A DNA stretch of 64,000 bases from Legionella beliardensis (lineage in GTDB: Bacteria > Pseudomonadota > Gammaproteobacteria > Legionellales > Legionellaceae). The notes below the pieces were generated by a model. The model ran no database searches. It saw nothing but the letters and a program-made list of their open reading frames with translations, and had not been told where the DNA came from. Location: contig NZ_UGNV01000001.1 in assembly GCF_900452395.1 (NCBI RefSeq), positions 1-64,000 on the forward strand. Direction: 5' to 3'. Of the stretch, positions 32,978 to 42,078 are shown piece after piece. A program made the position numbers and the translations under genes. The number at the start of each line of letters is the position of its first letter. Positions within the stretch are counted from its first letter, which is position 1.

Positions 32978-34277
32978 GCATTAAGGCCTCAATCTCTGCA
33001 ATATCGACTGGCAGGGCGCCAGTTAAATTATAGTTCCCATCCTCGGTTACTAAAATATCATCTTCAATACGCACACCAATGTTCCACCATTTTTCATCTA
33101 CGTTTGGAAGATTGGCACTAATATATAAACCAGGCTCAACCGTTAACACCATGCCTGGCTGTAATGTACGCCATTGATTATCGATTTTATATTGCCCGCT
33201 ATCATGTACATCTAAGCCTAGCCAGTGCCCTGAATTATGCATATAGAATGGTTTATATGCGCCATTAGTGATTAACTCATCAACATCCCCAACCAATATA
33301 CCTAATTCACACAAGCCGGTGGTTAAAACATGTACTATTGTTTCTTGAATAGTATTCCAAGCAGCGCCTGGTTTAACACATCGAATACCTGCTTTTTGGG
33401 CTTTTAAAACTAAGTTATAAATAGCGCGTTGTGGCTCACTAAATGTGCCATTGATTGGAAAAGTGCGAGTAATATCGGCAGCGTAATTTTCAAATTCACA
33501 GCCGGAATCAATTAAAACGAGCTCACCGCGTTTAAGCGGTTGGTTATTGTCTATATAATGTAAAATACAAGCATTCTCGCCACTGCCTACAATGGGAGTA
33601 TAAGCAACATTCGGGCAGCCTTGTCGGCTAAATTCATAAATTAATTCTGCTTCTAACTCATACTCGTTCTCAAGAGACCGGCAAGCTCGCATGGCGCGTT
33701 TGTGTGCTGCTATTGAAATTTCAGCAGCCTTACGCATGACGGCTATTTCAGCCTCGCTTTTAAATAAGCGCATTTCACCAATTAATGGATCAATATCATA
33801 TAACCCTTCTGGTGGCTTTATGCCACGCCTAACCTGCGATTTTAACTCTTTTATCGTTTGTAAAATTAATCTATCAAAAGCCATATTTCGGCCTATTTCA
33901 TAATATAGAGCGGTTTTATTGGCTAATAACTCGGGCAATTGCGTTTTAAATGAATCAATAGGGAAGGCTTGCTTGACATTTAAATGTTGGCAAGCACCTT
34001 CTTGCCCTAAGCGCTTACCAGTCCATTGTTCTGCCTCAGGTTGACGTGGCTGATTAAATAGCAAGCTTTCGCCTTGGCTGCCTGCAAAAAGAATCAATAC
34101 AGCATCTGGTTCATTAAAGCCAGTTAGGTAATAAAAGTTACTAGCTTGCCGAAAGCGATAATGACTATCACCATTACGAAAAGCCTCTTGACCTGATGCA
34201 ACAATGGCAACGGAGCCTTCGGGCAATTGCTTTGCTAGTTGGCAGCGGCGCTGATGATATTCTTCTTGGGTAATCAT
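32970..34277 (-). CDS. pepP: Xaa-Pro aminopeptidase
   Basis: PepP removes N-terminal residues preceding proline, using two manganese ions. The 435-aa protein has the N-terminal domain (QASNFYYLTGFNEPDAVLIL) and the pita-bread metalloprotease domain. Its metal ligands are visible in LIDSGCEFENYAADITR (two Asp), HNSGHWLGLDVHD (His), LTVEPGLYI (Glu) and GVRIEDDILVTEDG (Glu). It lies in the UPF0149-pepP-ubiH-ubiI operon. Confidence 0.95.
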   Translation of the reverse strand: MITQEEYHQRRCQLAKQLPEGSVAIVASGQEAFRNGDSHYRFRQASNFYYLTGFNEPDAVLILFAGSQGESLLFNQPRQPEAEQWTGKRLGQEGACQHLNVKQAFPIDSFKTQLPELLANKTALYYEIGRNMAFDRLILQTIKELKSQVRRGIKPPEGLYDIDPLIGEMRLFKSEAEIAVMRKAAEISIAAHKRAMRACRSLENEYELEAELIYEFSRQGCPNVAYTPIVGSGENACILHYIDNNQPLKRGELVLIDSGCEFENYAADITRTFPINGTFSEPQRAIYNLVLKAQKAGIRCVKPGAAWNTIQETIVHVLTTGLCELGILVGDVDELITNGAYKPFYMHNSGHWLGLDVHDSGQYKIDNQWRTLQPGMVLTVEPGLYISANLPNVDEKWWNIGVRIEDDILVTEDGNYNLTGALPVDIAEIEALMRE

Positions 34278-34289
34278 GAAAAATCCTTG

Positions 34290-34877
34290 TTAGTGTTTAG
34301 CACTATCATTAGTATGCAGGGTATGCAAATCTGCACTTAAGCGCAAGACAGCCATGCGGGTATATTCACTTATTTCCATCAGTGCTTTTTCATCATCTTC
34401 ATTGATACTTAAGGAGTCATAATCAAGTTGAGCAAATTCAACAATATGTTGCAAAGCCTCACGTGATTCGTCTTCTTCTAATAATTCATAATTTACACCA
34501 GATAAGGTAATACCTTGAGTAAAACCTTCACACCATTGGCTAAAGGCTTGTGCTCGGTCGATAAGGGGTGCGTTTTCAGCGGGTAATAATAATTGGAAGG
34601 TAAAATCAAAATTATTAATTTGTTGTTGAGTAATGACATAAGTATCAAAGATAGCAAGTGCTGCTGTTCTCGTAAGCTCATCTTTCTTGGCTTTTAATGT
34701 CAAGGCTTGCAAGTAAGTCTCGGCCTTGCTGGATGAACCAGCACATAAATAACCGCACATAACCCCATGTAACTCACTGCTTGATATGGGTAAAGATAAA
34801 ATTGCTATTCTATCAGCAAAATCTTGGTAGCTAGGTAAACATTCAAGATTACTCTCAATGGGCATATTGATACTCAC
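34290..34877 (-). CDS. UPF0149 (YgfB) family protein
   Basis: A 195-aa small acidic helical protein of the YgfB/UPF0149 family. The signatures SSSELHGVMCGYLCAGS and FSQWCEGFTQGI are clear. In E. coli ygfB is the first gene before pepP and ubiH, as here. The gap to pepP is 12 bp. The biochemical role is not settled. ATG 34865 is an alternative start four codons downstream. Confidence 0.9.
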   Translation of the reverse strand: MSINMPIESNLECLPSYQDFADRIAILSLPISSSELHGVMCGYLCAGSSSKAETYLQALTLKAKKDELTRTAALAIFDTYVITQQQINNFDFTFQLLLPAENAPLIDRAQAFSQWCEGFTQGITLSGVNYELLEEDESREALQHIVEFAQLDYDSLSINEDDEKALMEISEYTRMAVLRLSADLHTLHTNDSAKH

Positions 34878-35037
34878 AAAATAAATAACTAATAATAGCT
34901 TAATTGTCGGAACAAGCCAAAATTGTTACTATTTAAAGAATAGCACTTACGTTAGTAAAACAACTCTGTTTGTTTCACTAAATTAATACCAATTAACTAA
35001 AGTACTTTTGACATACACAGCTTAAGGCAAAACTATT

Positions 35038-35361
35038 ATGACAGCGTCAAAATCTTGTACAATCAAATTATTAAATAAAAATTATGACATTAAGTGTCCC
35101 GAACATGAAACCGCTAATTTACAGAAGGCTGCAGCGAAATTAAATGAGCAATTGCTGCAAAATAAAAAAAAATTCAAACAGCTTGATGATTTCCAAAACT
35201 TAGTTCTTGCTTCACTGCATATAAGCCATGAGCTTATCTCTTGCCAAAAACAGCAAGAACAGCAGCGCCATCAAGTAACCCAATTTATTAATTCGTTAGA
35301 GAATAAAATAAATCAAGTGGTGAATGGCAATCCATTCGCAGAGCCCCAAACGGAAGGTTAA
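35038..35361 (+). CDS. zapA: Cell division protein ZapA
   Basis: ZapA binds FtsZ and bundles its filaments at the division ring. The 107-aa product has the N-terminal beta strand pattern CTIKLLNKNYDIKCPEHE and a long C-terminal coiled coil (about residues 60-95). It is divergent from the UPF0149 gene and upstream of 6S RNA, the conserved gammaproteobacterial zapA-ssrS arrangement. Confidence 0.93.
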   Translation: MTASKSCTIKLLNKNYDIKCPEHETANLQKAAAKLNEQLLQNKKKFKQLDDFQNLVLASLHISHELISCQKQQEQQRHQVTQFINSLENKINQVVNGNPFAEPQTEG

Positions 35362-35400
35362 TTATAATAGAATTAATTCAATCAATAACCTTAGTCCGAA

Positions 35401-35737
35401 ATACCGTGGCTTGACCCTGATTGTTCCCCACAAAATTACTCATAAAATGAGCCGAAGAGGTAGCCTGGGTGAAACAAAGTGAAACCCGGGTTTCGGCCCT
35501 GCGGACCTGCACCTAGACTACCTTTCGCGGCAAATATAACCATACCCTCTACGTACCGCGCTTTATGCGCGGTATCTAGAACGATGGCTTATCTTAAGCA
35601 GGACCATTTTGTGCTTAGATAAATGTTTTTGGATACCGCGCATAAAGCGCGGTACGTAGGGATAGGTTATATTTCTATAGATAAACAGTTAGTTATAGGC
35701 AATTTTGTGGGGAACAATCAGGGCTTGACCACGGTAT
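35401..35737. repeat. Nested palindromic element, about 337 bp
   Basis: Outer arms of 37 bp (35401-35437 and 35701-35737) are inverted copies. Inner arms of about 42 bp (35534-35576 and 35632-35672) are nearly perfect and contain TACCGCGCTTTATGCGCGGTA-like sequence. A third hairpin around TTATCTTAAGCA / TGCTTAGATAA fills the centre. A 62-bp GTAGCC repeat (35460-35521) interrupts only the left side, so it probably inserted later. No real gene lies in it; a short open frame at 35623-35841 is a by-product of the repeats. Confidence 0.85.
35460..35521 (-). repeat. 62-bp GTAGCC dispersed repeat
   Basis: Begins GTAGCCTGGG and ends GACTAC. Its reverse complement matches the copy at 30432-30493 over nearly the full length, sharing the block GGGTTTCACTTTRTTTCA. 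Confidence 0.8.
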
Positions 35738-35990
35738 CCATTTCTATCTCCATTTTTCTTAAATATTGTGGTTCACTTGATGGTGTTAAGTCATGGCACG
35801 TAAGCAAATCAATGAGATATCAATACGCCCTAGCCAGGTAATAATAAATCAGATTTTTTAAATAAAATTCTAAAGCCTAGGATTTGGAATCTGAATAGAC
35901 CCACCTGTAACGTTAATATCTGCTTTCTTTTCATTTTTTTAACTGTAAATTTAATAGCCATGTCTCATATGGGCTGCTATACTCCAATTA

Positions 35991-36139
35991 ACCGACAGTA
36001 GTAGATTTCTGAACCAACACGTATAGTTAGGGAAGCATTCTGTAGTTAGCGTTGTGCAAGCCCGCCCTGAAGCGGGAAGCCTGAACTAACTCATTCGCTG
36101 CCCACCTGAACCTCAGGGTTCAAATCTCATACTGTCGGT
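35991..36139 (+). ncRNA. ssrS: 6S RNA
   Basis: 6S RNA mimics an open promoter and sequesters sigma-70 RNA polymerase. The ends ACCGACAGTA and TACTGTCGGT pair perfectly, followed inward by AGATTT/AAATCT. The 3' part GGGAAGCCTGAAC and CACCTGAACCTCAGGGTTCA corresponds to the conserved GAGAAGCCTTAAA and CACCTTGAACCAAGGGTTCA region of E. coli 6S RNA. An apical hairpin CCCGC-CCTGAA-GCGGG is present. It lies downstream of zapA as in other gammaproteobacteria. An extended -10, TGCTATACT, ends at 35983, placing the start at about 35991. At about 149 nt it is shorter than E. coli 6S. Confidence 0.9.
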
Positions 36140-36146
36140 AACTGTT

Positions 36147-38144
36147 TTATCTAAAATCCTTCAACTGATCCTTATAAGCTAATAATTGATCGCGTACTTT
36201 AGCAGCCATTTCAAACTCCATGTTTTCTGCATGCGTATGCATTTGCTTTTCTAGCTGTTTTATTTGTTTTGCCAACTGCTCTGTTGTCATTGTTTTATAA
36301 ATTGGCTGAGATTCTGCTACTTGATTTTTGCGTTTACCACTGCTGTAAGCGCCTTCCATGATATCTTGTACTGCTTTATTAATAGTTTGTGGCGTAATGC
36401 CATGCTCGTGATTAAAGGCAATTTGTTTATTACGGCGCCTTTCTGTTTCATCTAAAGCGCGTTGAATTGAACCAGTTATTTTATCCGCGTATAAAATAGC
36501 TCGCCCTTTAATATTACGAGCAGCGCGGCCTATAGTTTGGATTAAAGAGCGATCAGAGCGTAAAAAGCCTTCTTTATCGGCATCTAAAATGGCAACTAAA
36601 GCAACTTCTGGCATGTCTAGACCTTCACGTAATAAGTTAATGCCTACGACCACATCAAATTCGCCTAAGCGTAAATCACGAATAATTTCTACGCGCTCAA
36701 CCGTATCAATATCAGCATGTAAATAGCGAACTTTTATACCATGTTCGCCTAGGTAATCCGTTAAATCTTCTGCCATGCGCTTGGTTAAGGTTGTTACTAA
36801 AACCCGATGATTTTGACTAGTTACTAATCGTATTTCCGATAACAAGTCATCCACTTGATTTTTTACCGGCCGTATGATTACGTCCGGATCCACTAAACCT
36901 GTAGGTCTTACAACTTGCTCTGCAACATTATCGGCATGTTGTAACTCATAAGGCCCAGGTGTTGCTGAAACATAAATTGTTTGGGGTGAACGGTCTTCAA
37001 ATTCTTCAAAACGCAAAGGTCGATTGTCTAAGGCAGATGGCAGGCGAAAGCCGTAATTGACTAAGGTTTCTTTACGAGAGCGATCACCACGATACATGCC
37101 ACCAATTTGCGGTACGGTGACATGCGATTCATCGATAATTAATAACGCTTCAGGCGGTAGGTAATCAAAGAGAGTCGGCGGTGCTTCGCCTTGTTGTCGT
37201 CCAGAGAGGTAGCGTGAATAGTTTTCTATGCCTGAGCAATAGCCTAGCTCTAGCATCATTTCAATATCAAAGCAGGTACGCTGTTGTAGACGTTGGGCTT
37301 CTACTAATTTATTTTGTGCAGTAAATTGGTTCACACAATCACGTAATTCCGTTTTAACTAACTCAACGGTTTGTAATAGTTTTTCACGTGGTGTTACGTA
37401 ATGGGTTTTAGGGAATACCGTAACTCGTGGCAAGCGGTGTATGACTTCCCCAGTTAAGGGATCAAAGCTCGCTAAATTTTCTACATAGTCATCAAATAAT
37501 TCAATGCGAATGGCTTCTTTTTCAGAATCAGCAGGAAAAACATCAATGACATCGCCATGAACCCGAAATTGCCCTCGTTCTAAAAATTGTAGATTGCGGG
37601 TATATTGCATTTCAGCGAGTCTTTGTAAAATTTTACGCTGGTTACATTGTTCTCCACGCGATAGATGTAATAACATACGCAAATATGAATCAGGATCGCC
37701 CAAGCCGTAAATAGCAGATACAGTCGCGACAACAATGGCATCTTTACGTTCAATAAGGGCTTTCGTTGCTGATAAACGCATTTGTTCAATGTGCTCATTA
37801 ATAGAGGCATCTTTTTCAATGAACATGTCAGAGGAGGGAACATACGCTTCGGGCTGATAATAATCGTAATACGAAACAAAGTATTCGACAGCGTTATCGG
37901 GGAAAAAGGACTTAAATTCACCATATAGCTGGGCAGCTAGGGTTTTATTAGGTGCCATAATCAACGTAGGTCTTTTCATTGCCTGGATAACATGTGCAAT
38001 GGTATAAGTTTTGCCGGAACCAGTTACTCCTAAGAGAATCTGTCGAGCTAAACCTGATTCTAAGCCATCAATTAATGAAGCAATTGCTGTAGGCTGATCG
38101 CCTGCTGGTTTATAATTTGAATAAATTTTAAATACTTTTTTCAT
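36147..38144 (-). CDS. uvrB: Excinuclease ABC subunit B
   Basis: UvrB is the damage-verification helicase of nucleotide excision repair. The 665-aa product has Walker A GVTGSGKT near residue 40, the beta-hairpin [24 protein letters not shown], the helicase motifs GLDMPEV and QTIGRAARN, and a C-terminal UVR motif ([22 protein letters not shown]). The stop lies 8 bp beyond the 6S RNA end, so the two transcripts converge closely. Confidence 0.97.
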   Translation of the reverse strand: MKKVFKIYSNYKPAGDQPTAIASLIDGLESGLARQILLGVTGSGKTYTIAHVIQAMKRPTLIMAPNKTLAAQLYGEFKSFFPDNAVEYFVSYYDYYQPEAYVPSSDMFIEKDASINEHIEQMRLSATKALIERKDAIVVATVSAIYGLGDPDSYLRMLLHLSRGEQCNQRKILQRLAEMQYTRNLQFLERGQFRVHGDVIDVFPADSEKEAIRIELFDDYVENLASFDPLTGEVIHRLPRVTVFPKTHYVTPREKLLQTVELVKTELRDCVNQFTAQNKLVEAQRLQQRTCFDIEMMLELGYCSGIENYSRYLSGRQQGEAPPTLFDYLPPEALLIIDESHVTVPQIGGMYRGDRSRKETLVNYGFRLPSALDNRPLRFEEFEDRSPQTIYVSATPGPYELQHADNVAEQVVRPTGLVDPDVIIRPVKNQVDDLLSEIRLVTSQNHRVLVTTLTKRMAEDLTDYLGEHGIKVRYLHADIDTVERVEIIRDLRLGEFDVVVGINLLREGLDMPEVALVAILDADKEGFLRSDRSLIQTIGRAARNIKGRAILYADKITGSIQRALDETERRRNKQIAFNHEHGITPQTINKAVQDIMEGAYSSGKRKNQVAESQPIYKTMTTEQLAKQIKQLEKQMHTHAENMEFEMAAKVRDQLLAYKDQLKDFR

Positions 38145-38205
38145 TTCAACTCTAACCTAATTTGATTTGAAATTGCATGAATCAATTGTAAATAGGAGCT
38201 TTAAT

Positions 38206-39387
38206 ATGTACATTGCACTAGCTAATCGCGTGCAGCAAGTAAAACCCTCTCCCACCTTAGCTGTAGCAGCAAAAGCTACTCAAATGCAAGCTCAAGGGCT
38301 TGATATTATTAATTTAGGGACTGGTGAACCTGATTTTGATACACCCGAACATATAAAAGCAGCTGCTGTTGCCGCTATCGCCGCAGGCTATACCAAATAC
38401 ACCGCAGTTGATGGTATTCCTGAATTAAAACAAGCTATCCGTGATAAATTTAAGCGTGACAATGATTTTGATTATCAACTCAATCAAATTCTTGTTTCCG
38501 TGGGCGGTAAGCAAAGTGTATATAACCTTTGTCAAGCTCTCATTAATGAGGGTGATGAAGTTATTATTCCCGCTCCTTATTGGGTTTCTTACCCAGATAT
38601 CGTTTTGCTAGCTGCAGGCGTACCGGTTATTATACCTTCTACTCCCGCAAATCACTATAAGATAAGCCCTGAACAACTTGACCAAGCGATTACCCCTAAA
38701 ACCAAGCTATTGTTCCTAAACAGCCCTTCTAACCCATCTGGCGTAGCTTATAGTATAGCTGAATTGCAAGCACTTGCTGAGGTATTGAAAAAGCATCCGC
38801 ACGTCCTCATTGCTACTGATGATATGTATGAACATATTATCTGGTCAAAGCCCTTTGCCAACATCTTAAATGCTTGTCCTGAACTTTATGAGCGAACAAT
38901 TGTACTTAATGGTGTTTCTAAAGCGTATGCAATGACAGGTTGGCGTATTGGTTATGCTGCAGGCCCAGCATTACTCATCAATGCCATGAAAACAGTACAA
39001 TCACAATCAACGTCTAATCCTTGTTCTATTGCACAACGCGCCGCAGTGGCTGCTTTAAATAGTGGACAGGAGACGGTACAAGAAATGGTTAAAGCATTTA
39101 AACAACGTCACGACTATGTTGTCGATCGCCTCTCTAATATTCCTGGCATTGAAGTAATCCCTGCCGATGGTACATTCTATATTTTTCCTAGTGTGCAACA
39201 GATTATTGAAAAACGAGGCTTTGCAAATGACATCGAATTTGCCGAAAAACTCTTACAAGAAGATGGCGTAGCACTCGTACCTGGCTCAGCATTCGGTAAC
39301 GAAGGATGCATCCGCTTATCCTTCGCCACTAGCCAAGAAAATTTACAAAAAGCAATGGATCGCTTACAGCATTTCTGCCAGCAATAA
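38206..39387 (+). CDS. Class I aspartate aminotransferase
   Basis: PLP-dependent aminotransferase of subgroup I-gamma, interconverting aspartate plus 2-oxoglutarate with oxaloacetate plus glutamate. Visible motifs are INLGTGEPDFDTPEHIK, NSPSNPSGVAY, DDMYEHIIW and the PLP lysine in VLNGVSKAYAMTGWRIGY near residue 235. ATG 38206 has an AGGAG ribosome binding site seven bases upstream and gives 393 aa; the upstream TTG 38167 has none. It is divergent from uvrB. Family members may also use prephenate. Confidence 0.93.
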   Translation: MYIALANRVQQVKPSPTLAVAAKATQMQAQGLDIINLGTGEPDFDTPEHIKAAAVAAIAAGYTKYTAVDGIPELKQAIRDKFKRDNDFDYQLNQILVSVGGKQSVYNLCQALINEGDEVIIPAPYWVSYPDIVLLAAGVPVIIPSTPANHYKISPEQLDQAITPKTKLLFLNSPSNPSGVAYSIAELQALAEVLKKHPHVLIATDDMYEHIIWSKPFANILNACPELYERTIVLNGVSKAYAMTGWRIGYAAGPALLINAMKTVQSQSTSNPCSIAQRAAVAALNSGQETVQEMVKAFKQRHDYVVDRLSNIPGIEVIPADGTFYIFPSVQQIIEKRGFANDIEFAEKLLQEDGVALVPGSAFGNEGCIRLSFATSQENLQKAMDRLQHFCQQ

Positions 39388-39415
39388 AAAAAAAGTAAAA
39401 TTAACCATAATTCAC

Positions 39416-39444
39416 TTGACCCATAAGCGGAATCGATTTAAGAT
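39416..39444 (+). promoter_or_regulatory. tRNA-Asn promoter overlapping a palindrome
   Basis: TTGACC (39416-39421) and TAAGAT (39439-39444) are spaced by 17 bp, placing the start near 39451 with a GC-rich discriminator typical of stable RNA genes. A perfect dyad GCGGAATC / GATTCCGC (39427-39449) covers the spacer and -10. Confidence 0.65.
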
Positions 39445-39454
39445 TCCGCCTCAT

Positions 39455-39530
39455 TCCCCGGTAGCTCAGTCGGTAGAGCGGATGACTGTTAATCATTAGG
39501 TCGGCGGTTCGAGCCCGTCCCGGGGAGCCA
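39455..39530 (+). tRNA. tRNA-Asn(GTT)
   Basis: Cloverleaf of 76 nt with encoded CCA. The acceptor TCCCCGG pairs with CCGGGGA, the D-arm has AGCTCAGTCGGTAGAGC, the anticodon loop is CTGTTAA with anticodon GTT, and the T-arm has GGTTCGAGCCC. Its 3' half is the integration site of the island that follows. Confidence 0.98.
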
Positions 39531-39533
39531 TAT
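39489..39533 (+). repeat. attL: 45-bp direct repeat in tRNA-Asn 3' end
   Basis: The 45 bp from the anticodon stem to three bases past CCA are identical to 52250-52294. Beyond it the two sites keep partial similarity (TATGGCTT...AAAAT). The intact tRNA is at this end. This marks the left boundary of a tRNA-Asn genomic island of about 12.8 kb. Confidence 0.96.
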
Positions 39534-39575
39534 CTCATATGGCTTCTATGAAAATACCTTCAAGTTTTAAATTTT

Positions 39576-39597
39576 ACGTGTCGAATATGTGTCGAAG
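39576..39597 (+). repeat. Left copy of 22-bp subterminal island repeat
   Basis: Contains GTGTCGAA twice, separated by TAT, preceded by AC and followed by G. The identical 22 bp recurs at 52104-52125 upstream of the integrase. The position just inside each att site suggests arm-type integrase binding sites. Confidence 0.75.
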
Positions 39598-39798
39598 TTT
39601 GATGGATCTTTCTAAGAAAACTTTTCTCGACAGTATTCTTTTATGGCCTCAAATAAGCTAACAGATATATCATCGTAAGCGCTCCAGGAACCTTATCTTT
39701 TAGTATTTTTATCCTCCGCAGAAGTGTATTTAAAAAGATATATCTGTATAATTTGTCCCAATATAAATAATGATTAAATATTGCACTGGAGTTTAGTA

Positions 39799-39987
39799 AT
39801 GCACAATATAGCTTGGCTTGAGTCTCTAGCCACAAAAACTGATTATGATATTGACATCAATGAGATTTTAAAAAATCAATCTTTAGATGTACAAAATGCA
39901 TATTATTCTAATAATCAAACCGTTCTTAAAGCATTGCTAGGTGATGAGGAAAGGCTTGCTAATAAGAATACTATTTTTCATTGTTAA
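39799..39987 (+). CDS. Split-borosin precursor peptide (putative)
   Basis: A 62-aa peptide encoded directly before a borosin-type N-methyltransferase. ATG 39799 has a TGGAG ribosome binding site seven bases upstream; the longer frame from TTG 39781 has none. Residues about 1-50 are helical and fit a borosin-binding domain: LKNQSLDVQNAYYSNNQTVLKALLGDEERLA splits into helices ending in a G-D-x-x-x-L pattern like that of known split-borosin precursors. The short tail NKNTIFHC would be the core that is methylated on its backbone. The core and its modified residues are inferred. Confidence 0.75.
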   Translation: MHNIAWLESLATKTDYDIDINEILKNQSLDVQNAYYSNNQTVLKALLGDEERLANKNTIFHC

Positions 39988-40005
39988 AGATGCTTTGTTT
40001 ATTTT

Positions 40006-40779
40006 ATGAAAAAATCATCACTAACGGTGGTAGGTACTGGTATTAAATTTTTATCTCAAATGACATTAGAAGCAAAAGTATATATTGAAAAGTCGGATAA
40101 GGTATTATATTTAGTAAATGATCCTGCGCTTAAGCAATGGATTAATCAAGCTAATAAAAACAGTGAGTCCCTTGATGATCTATATTTCAAACATCCTCAA
40201 AGACTAGATTCTTACACGGCTATCACTGACTATATACTTTCTCATTTGATTGATTCAAAACACATTTGCGTAGCATTATATGGGCATCCGACTGTATTTG
40301 CTAAGCCTGCATTAGATGCAGTCCTAATTGCTATCGCGCAAGGATATGATGCAAAAATACTGCCTGGTATTTCTGCAGAAGATTGTTTATTTGCAGATTT
40401 ATTAATTGACCCTGGAACATGTGGGTGTCAGTCATTTGAAGCAACGGATTTTCTTTTACATCGCCGAAAATTTGACCCTAATAGCCATCTTATTTTGTGG
40501 CAGCCTGATGTAATAGGAATTCAAGATCACGAGAAGCCTAAAGATACTGTAGGGTTACATCACTTACGCGCATATCTCACAGAATTTTATCCTTCCTATC
40601 ACGATGTTATTGTCTATGAGGCTGCACAATATCCAGGACTTAAGCCAAATGTATTGACAATACCATTACAGCAATTACCCGATGCTATTCTTTCATCTAC
40701 CTGTACATTGTATATAAAACCAGCTGGCAAAACTGAGTGCGATTATGAATTTGTAAGAAGATTAAATATAACTCTGTAA
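40006..40779 (+). CDS. Borosin-type peptide backbone alpha-N-methyltransferase
   Basis: A 257-aa SAM enzyme of the tetrapyrrole-methylase fold that closely follows the split borosin enzymes such as SonM of Shewanella. It has the N-terminal SVVGTG-type loop (LTVVGTGIKFLSQMTLEAK), CVALYGHPTVFAKPALDA, LPGISAEDCLFADLLIDPGTCG and CQSFEATDFL. The central and C-terminal parts (LILWQPDVIG, YHDVIVYEAAQYPG, CTLYIKPAGK) also match that family. Such enzymes methylate backbone amides of a separate precursor peptide. It begins 18 bases after the precursor gene and is followed 25 bases later by an MFS gene. A plain corrin/porphyrin methylase is unlikely given the peptide context. Confidence 0.88.
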   Translation: MKKSSLTVVGTGIKFLSQMTLEAKVYIEKSDKVLYLVNDPALKQWINQANKNSESLDDLYFKHPQRLDSYTAITDYILSHLIDSKHICVALYGHPTVFAKPALDAVLIAIAQGYDAKILPGISAEDCLFADLLIDPGTCGCQSFEATDFLLHRRKFDPNSHLILWQPDVIGIQDHEKPKDTVGLHHLRAYLTEFYPSYHDVIVYEAAQYPGLKPNVLTIPLQQLPDAILSSTCTLYIKPAGKTECDYEFVRRLNITL

Positions 40780-40804
40780 GAAATAAAAAATACTAAGGAA
40801 AGTC

Positions 40805-42043
40805 ATGATTAAATTATTCAAATCAGTAGGACAAACCTATTATTCTAATTACCGAGGTGTTCCAAGCGCATGCTGGATAGATATTTTTTTTAATTTATTA
40901 AATGCAATGTCAGTTGGTGTTTGTTTTTTTCTATCGTTATATTTTGTAGATGAATTGCATTTTAATATGATAATAGTTGGATTACTTATGTCTAGCTATG
41001 GAATAGGGACAGTAGTTGGTGGAATTGTATCTGGTAAATCATGTGATAGATACTTACCAAGAAAATTAACCATACTCAGTTTGATTTTACAATGCGTCGC
41101 TTTCTTTTCTCTCGCTTGGTTTCATACCTTTGAGTGGTTAATTACAATATTATTTATATTAGGATTTTCAAATTATAGTTTTAAAACAGCAAATAATGTA
41201 TCGATGTTGAGTCATTGTTATGAAGAGAAACGAATACGTCTTAAAGCAATTAATATTTCACATGCAGCTTCAAATTTAGGATTAGGTATTTCAGGAATTG
41301 TTGTGGGCTTGATGGCCTCATATGGCTATACAAGTATTTTTTATTTGGCAAGTTCAATATTAATTTTTTCAGCAATTTATCTGATTTTCTTTCATAAATC
41401 ATTCATGCAATCACCAAAAGATGGCTCTCAGGGAAAATTTCAAAATGGTTTGAATTCAAACATTCCAAAAAAAAAAATTTTAGCCTTAGCATTACTAGCG
41501 ACTTTTTTTGTGGGAATGATTATTGCTCAACTGGGCTCCACTTATCCTGTATATGTAAAAGATGCCTTCCCTGATCTAGCTACAAAAGCAGTAAGTATTT
41601 TATTTATCTTAGATACCATCATCATTGTTTTATTTCAGACGCCACTATCAAATTACTATGGTCATTTTAATACTGTTTTGATTATGGGTTTAGGCGCATT
41701 TTTAATGGGCTTAGGGATGTTTATTTTAACCCTTTCGTCAACCTTTGCATTGGCCATGATATCCTGCTTCATTTGGACGACAGGAGAAATGTTGTTTATT
41801 CCAACAGTACAGTTATTGTGTTATGAAAATGGCAACAAATTAAAAAAAGGGCAGAGTATGGGAATGTTCCAGTCAACCTATGCAATTAGTACGGTTGTTG
41901 GTCCAACAATTGGCGGATTCATGTATGTCAAAATTGGAAGTAACTCAATGTGGTATTTAAGTCTCATTATCGGCGTGGTGTGTTTAATTTTCTGTATATC
42001 TCTCTCAAGAGATACAAACAAATCCGTCCTTGTATTGCGATAG
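40805..42043 (+). CDS. MFS transporter, likely exporter of the borosin product
   Basis: A 412-aa membrane protein with about 12 hydrophobic segments and the MFS loop motif GIVSGKSCDRYLPRK after TM2 (G-x-x-x-D-R-x-x-R-K type). There is a cytoplasmic central loop near residues 200-225. A good ribosome binding site, AAGGAAAG, precedes the ATG. The position right after the methyltransferase and on the same strand suggests export of the modified peptide. The substrate is inferred from context only; a drug-efflux role cannot be excluded. Confidence 0.8.
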   Translation: MIKLFKSVGQTYYSNYRGVPSACWIDIFFNLLNAMSVGVCFFLSLYFVDELHFNMIIVGLLMSSYGIGTVVGGIVSGKSCDRYLPRKLTILSLILQCVAFFSLAWFHTFEWLITILFILGFSNYSFKTANNVSMLSHCYEEKRIRLKAINISHAASNLGLGISGIVVGLMASYGYTSIFYLASSILIFSAIYLIFFHKSFMQSPKDGSQGKFQNGLNSNIPKKKILALALLATFFVGMIIAQLGSTYPVYVKDAFPDLATKAVSILFILDTIIIVLFQTPLSNYYGHFNTVLIMGLGAFLMGLGMFILTLSSTFALAMISCFIWTTGEMLFIPTVQLLCYENGNKLKKGQSMGMFQSTYAISTVVGPTIGGFMYVKIGSNSMWYLSLIIGVVCLIFCISLSRDTNKSVLVLR

Positions 42044-42078
42044 ACAGAAAGGCGAGTGATCAACTCACCTCCCTGAGA

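Noticed and set aside
35623-35841. 72-aa open frame between zapA and 6S RNA
   Set aside because: It runs through the right half of the nested palindrome, has no ribosome binding site and no protein-like pattern.
40006-40779. Cobalamin or siroheme methylase
   Set aside because: The fold is shared, but the GISAE...DPG...QSFEA motifs, the small peptide gene and the exporter point to a borosin enzyme, and no cobalamin genes are near.
42044-42078. Terminator between the MFS gene and the unknown minus-strand gene
   Set aside because: The GAGTGATCAACTC dyad is short and followed by only three T on one side, so it is mentioned but not called.
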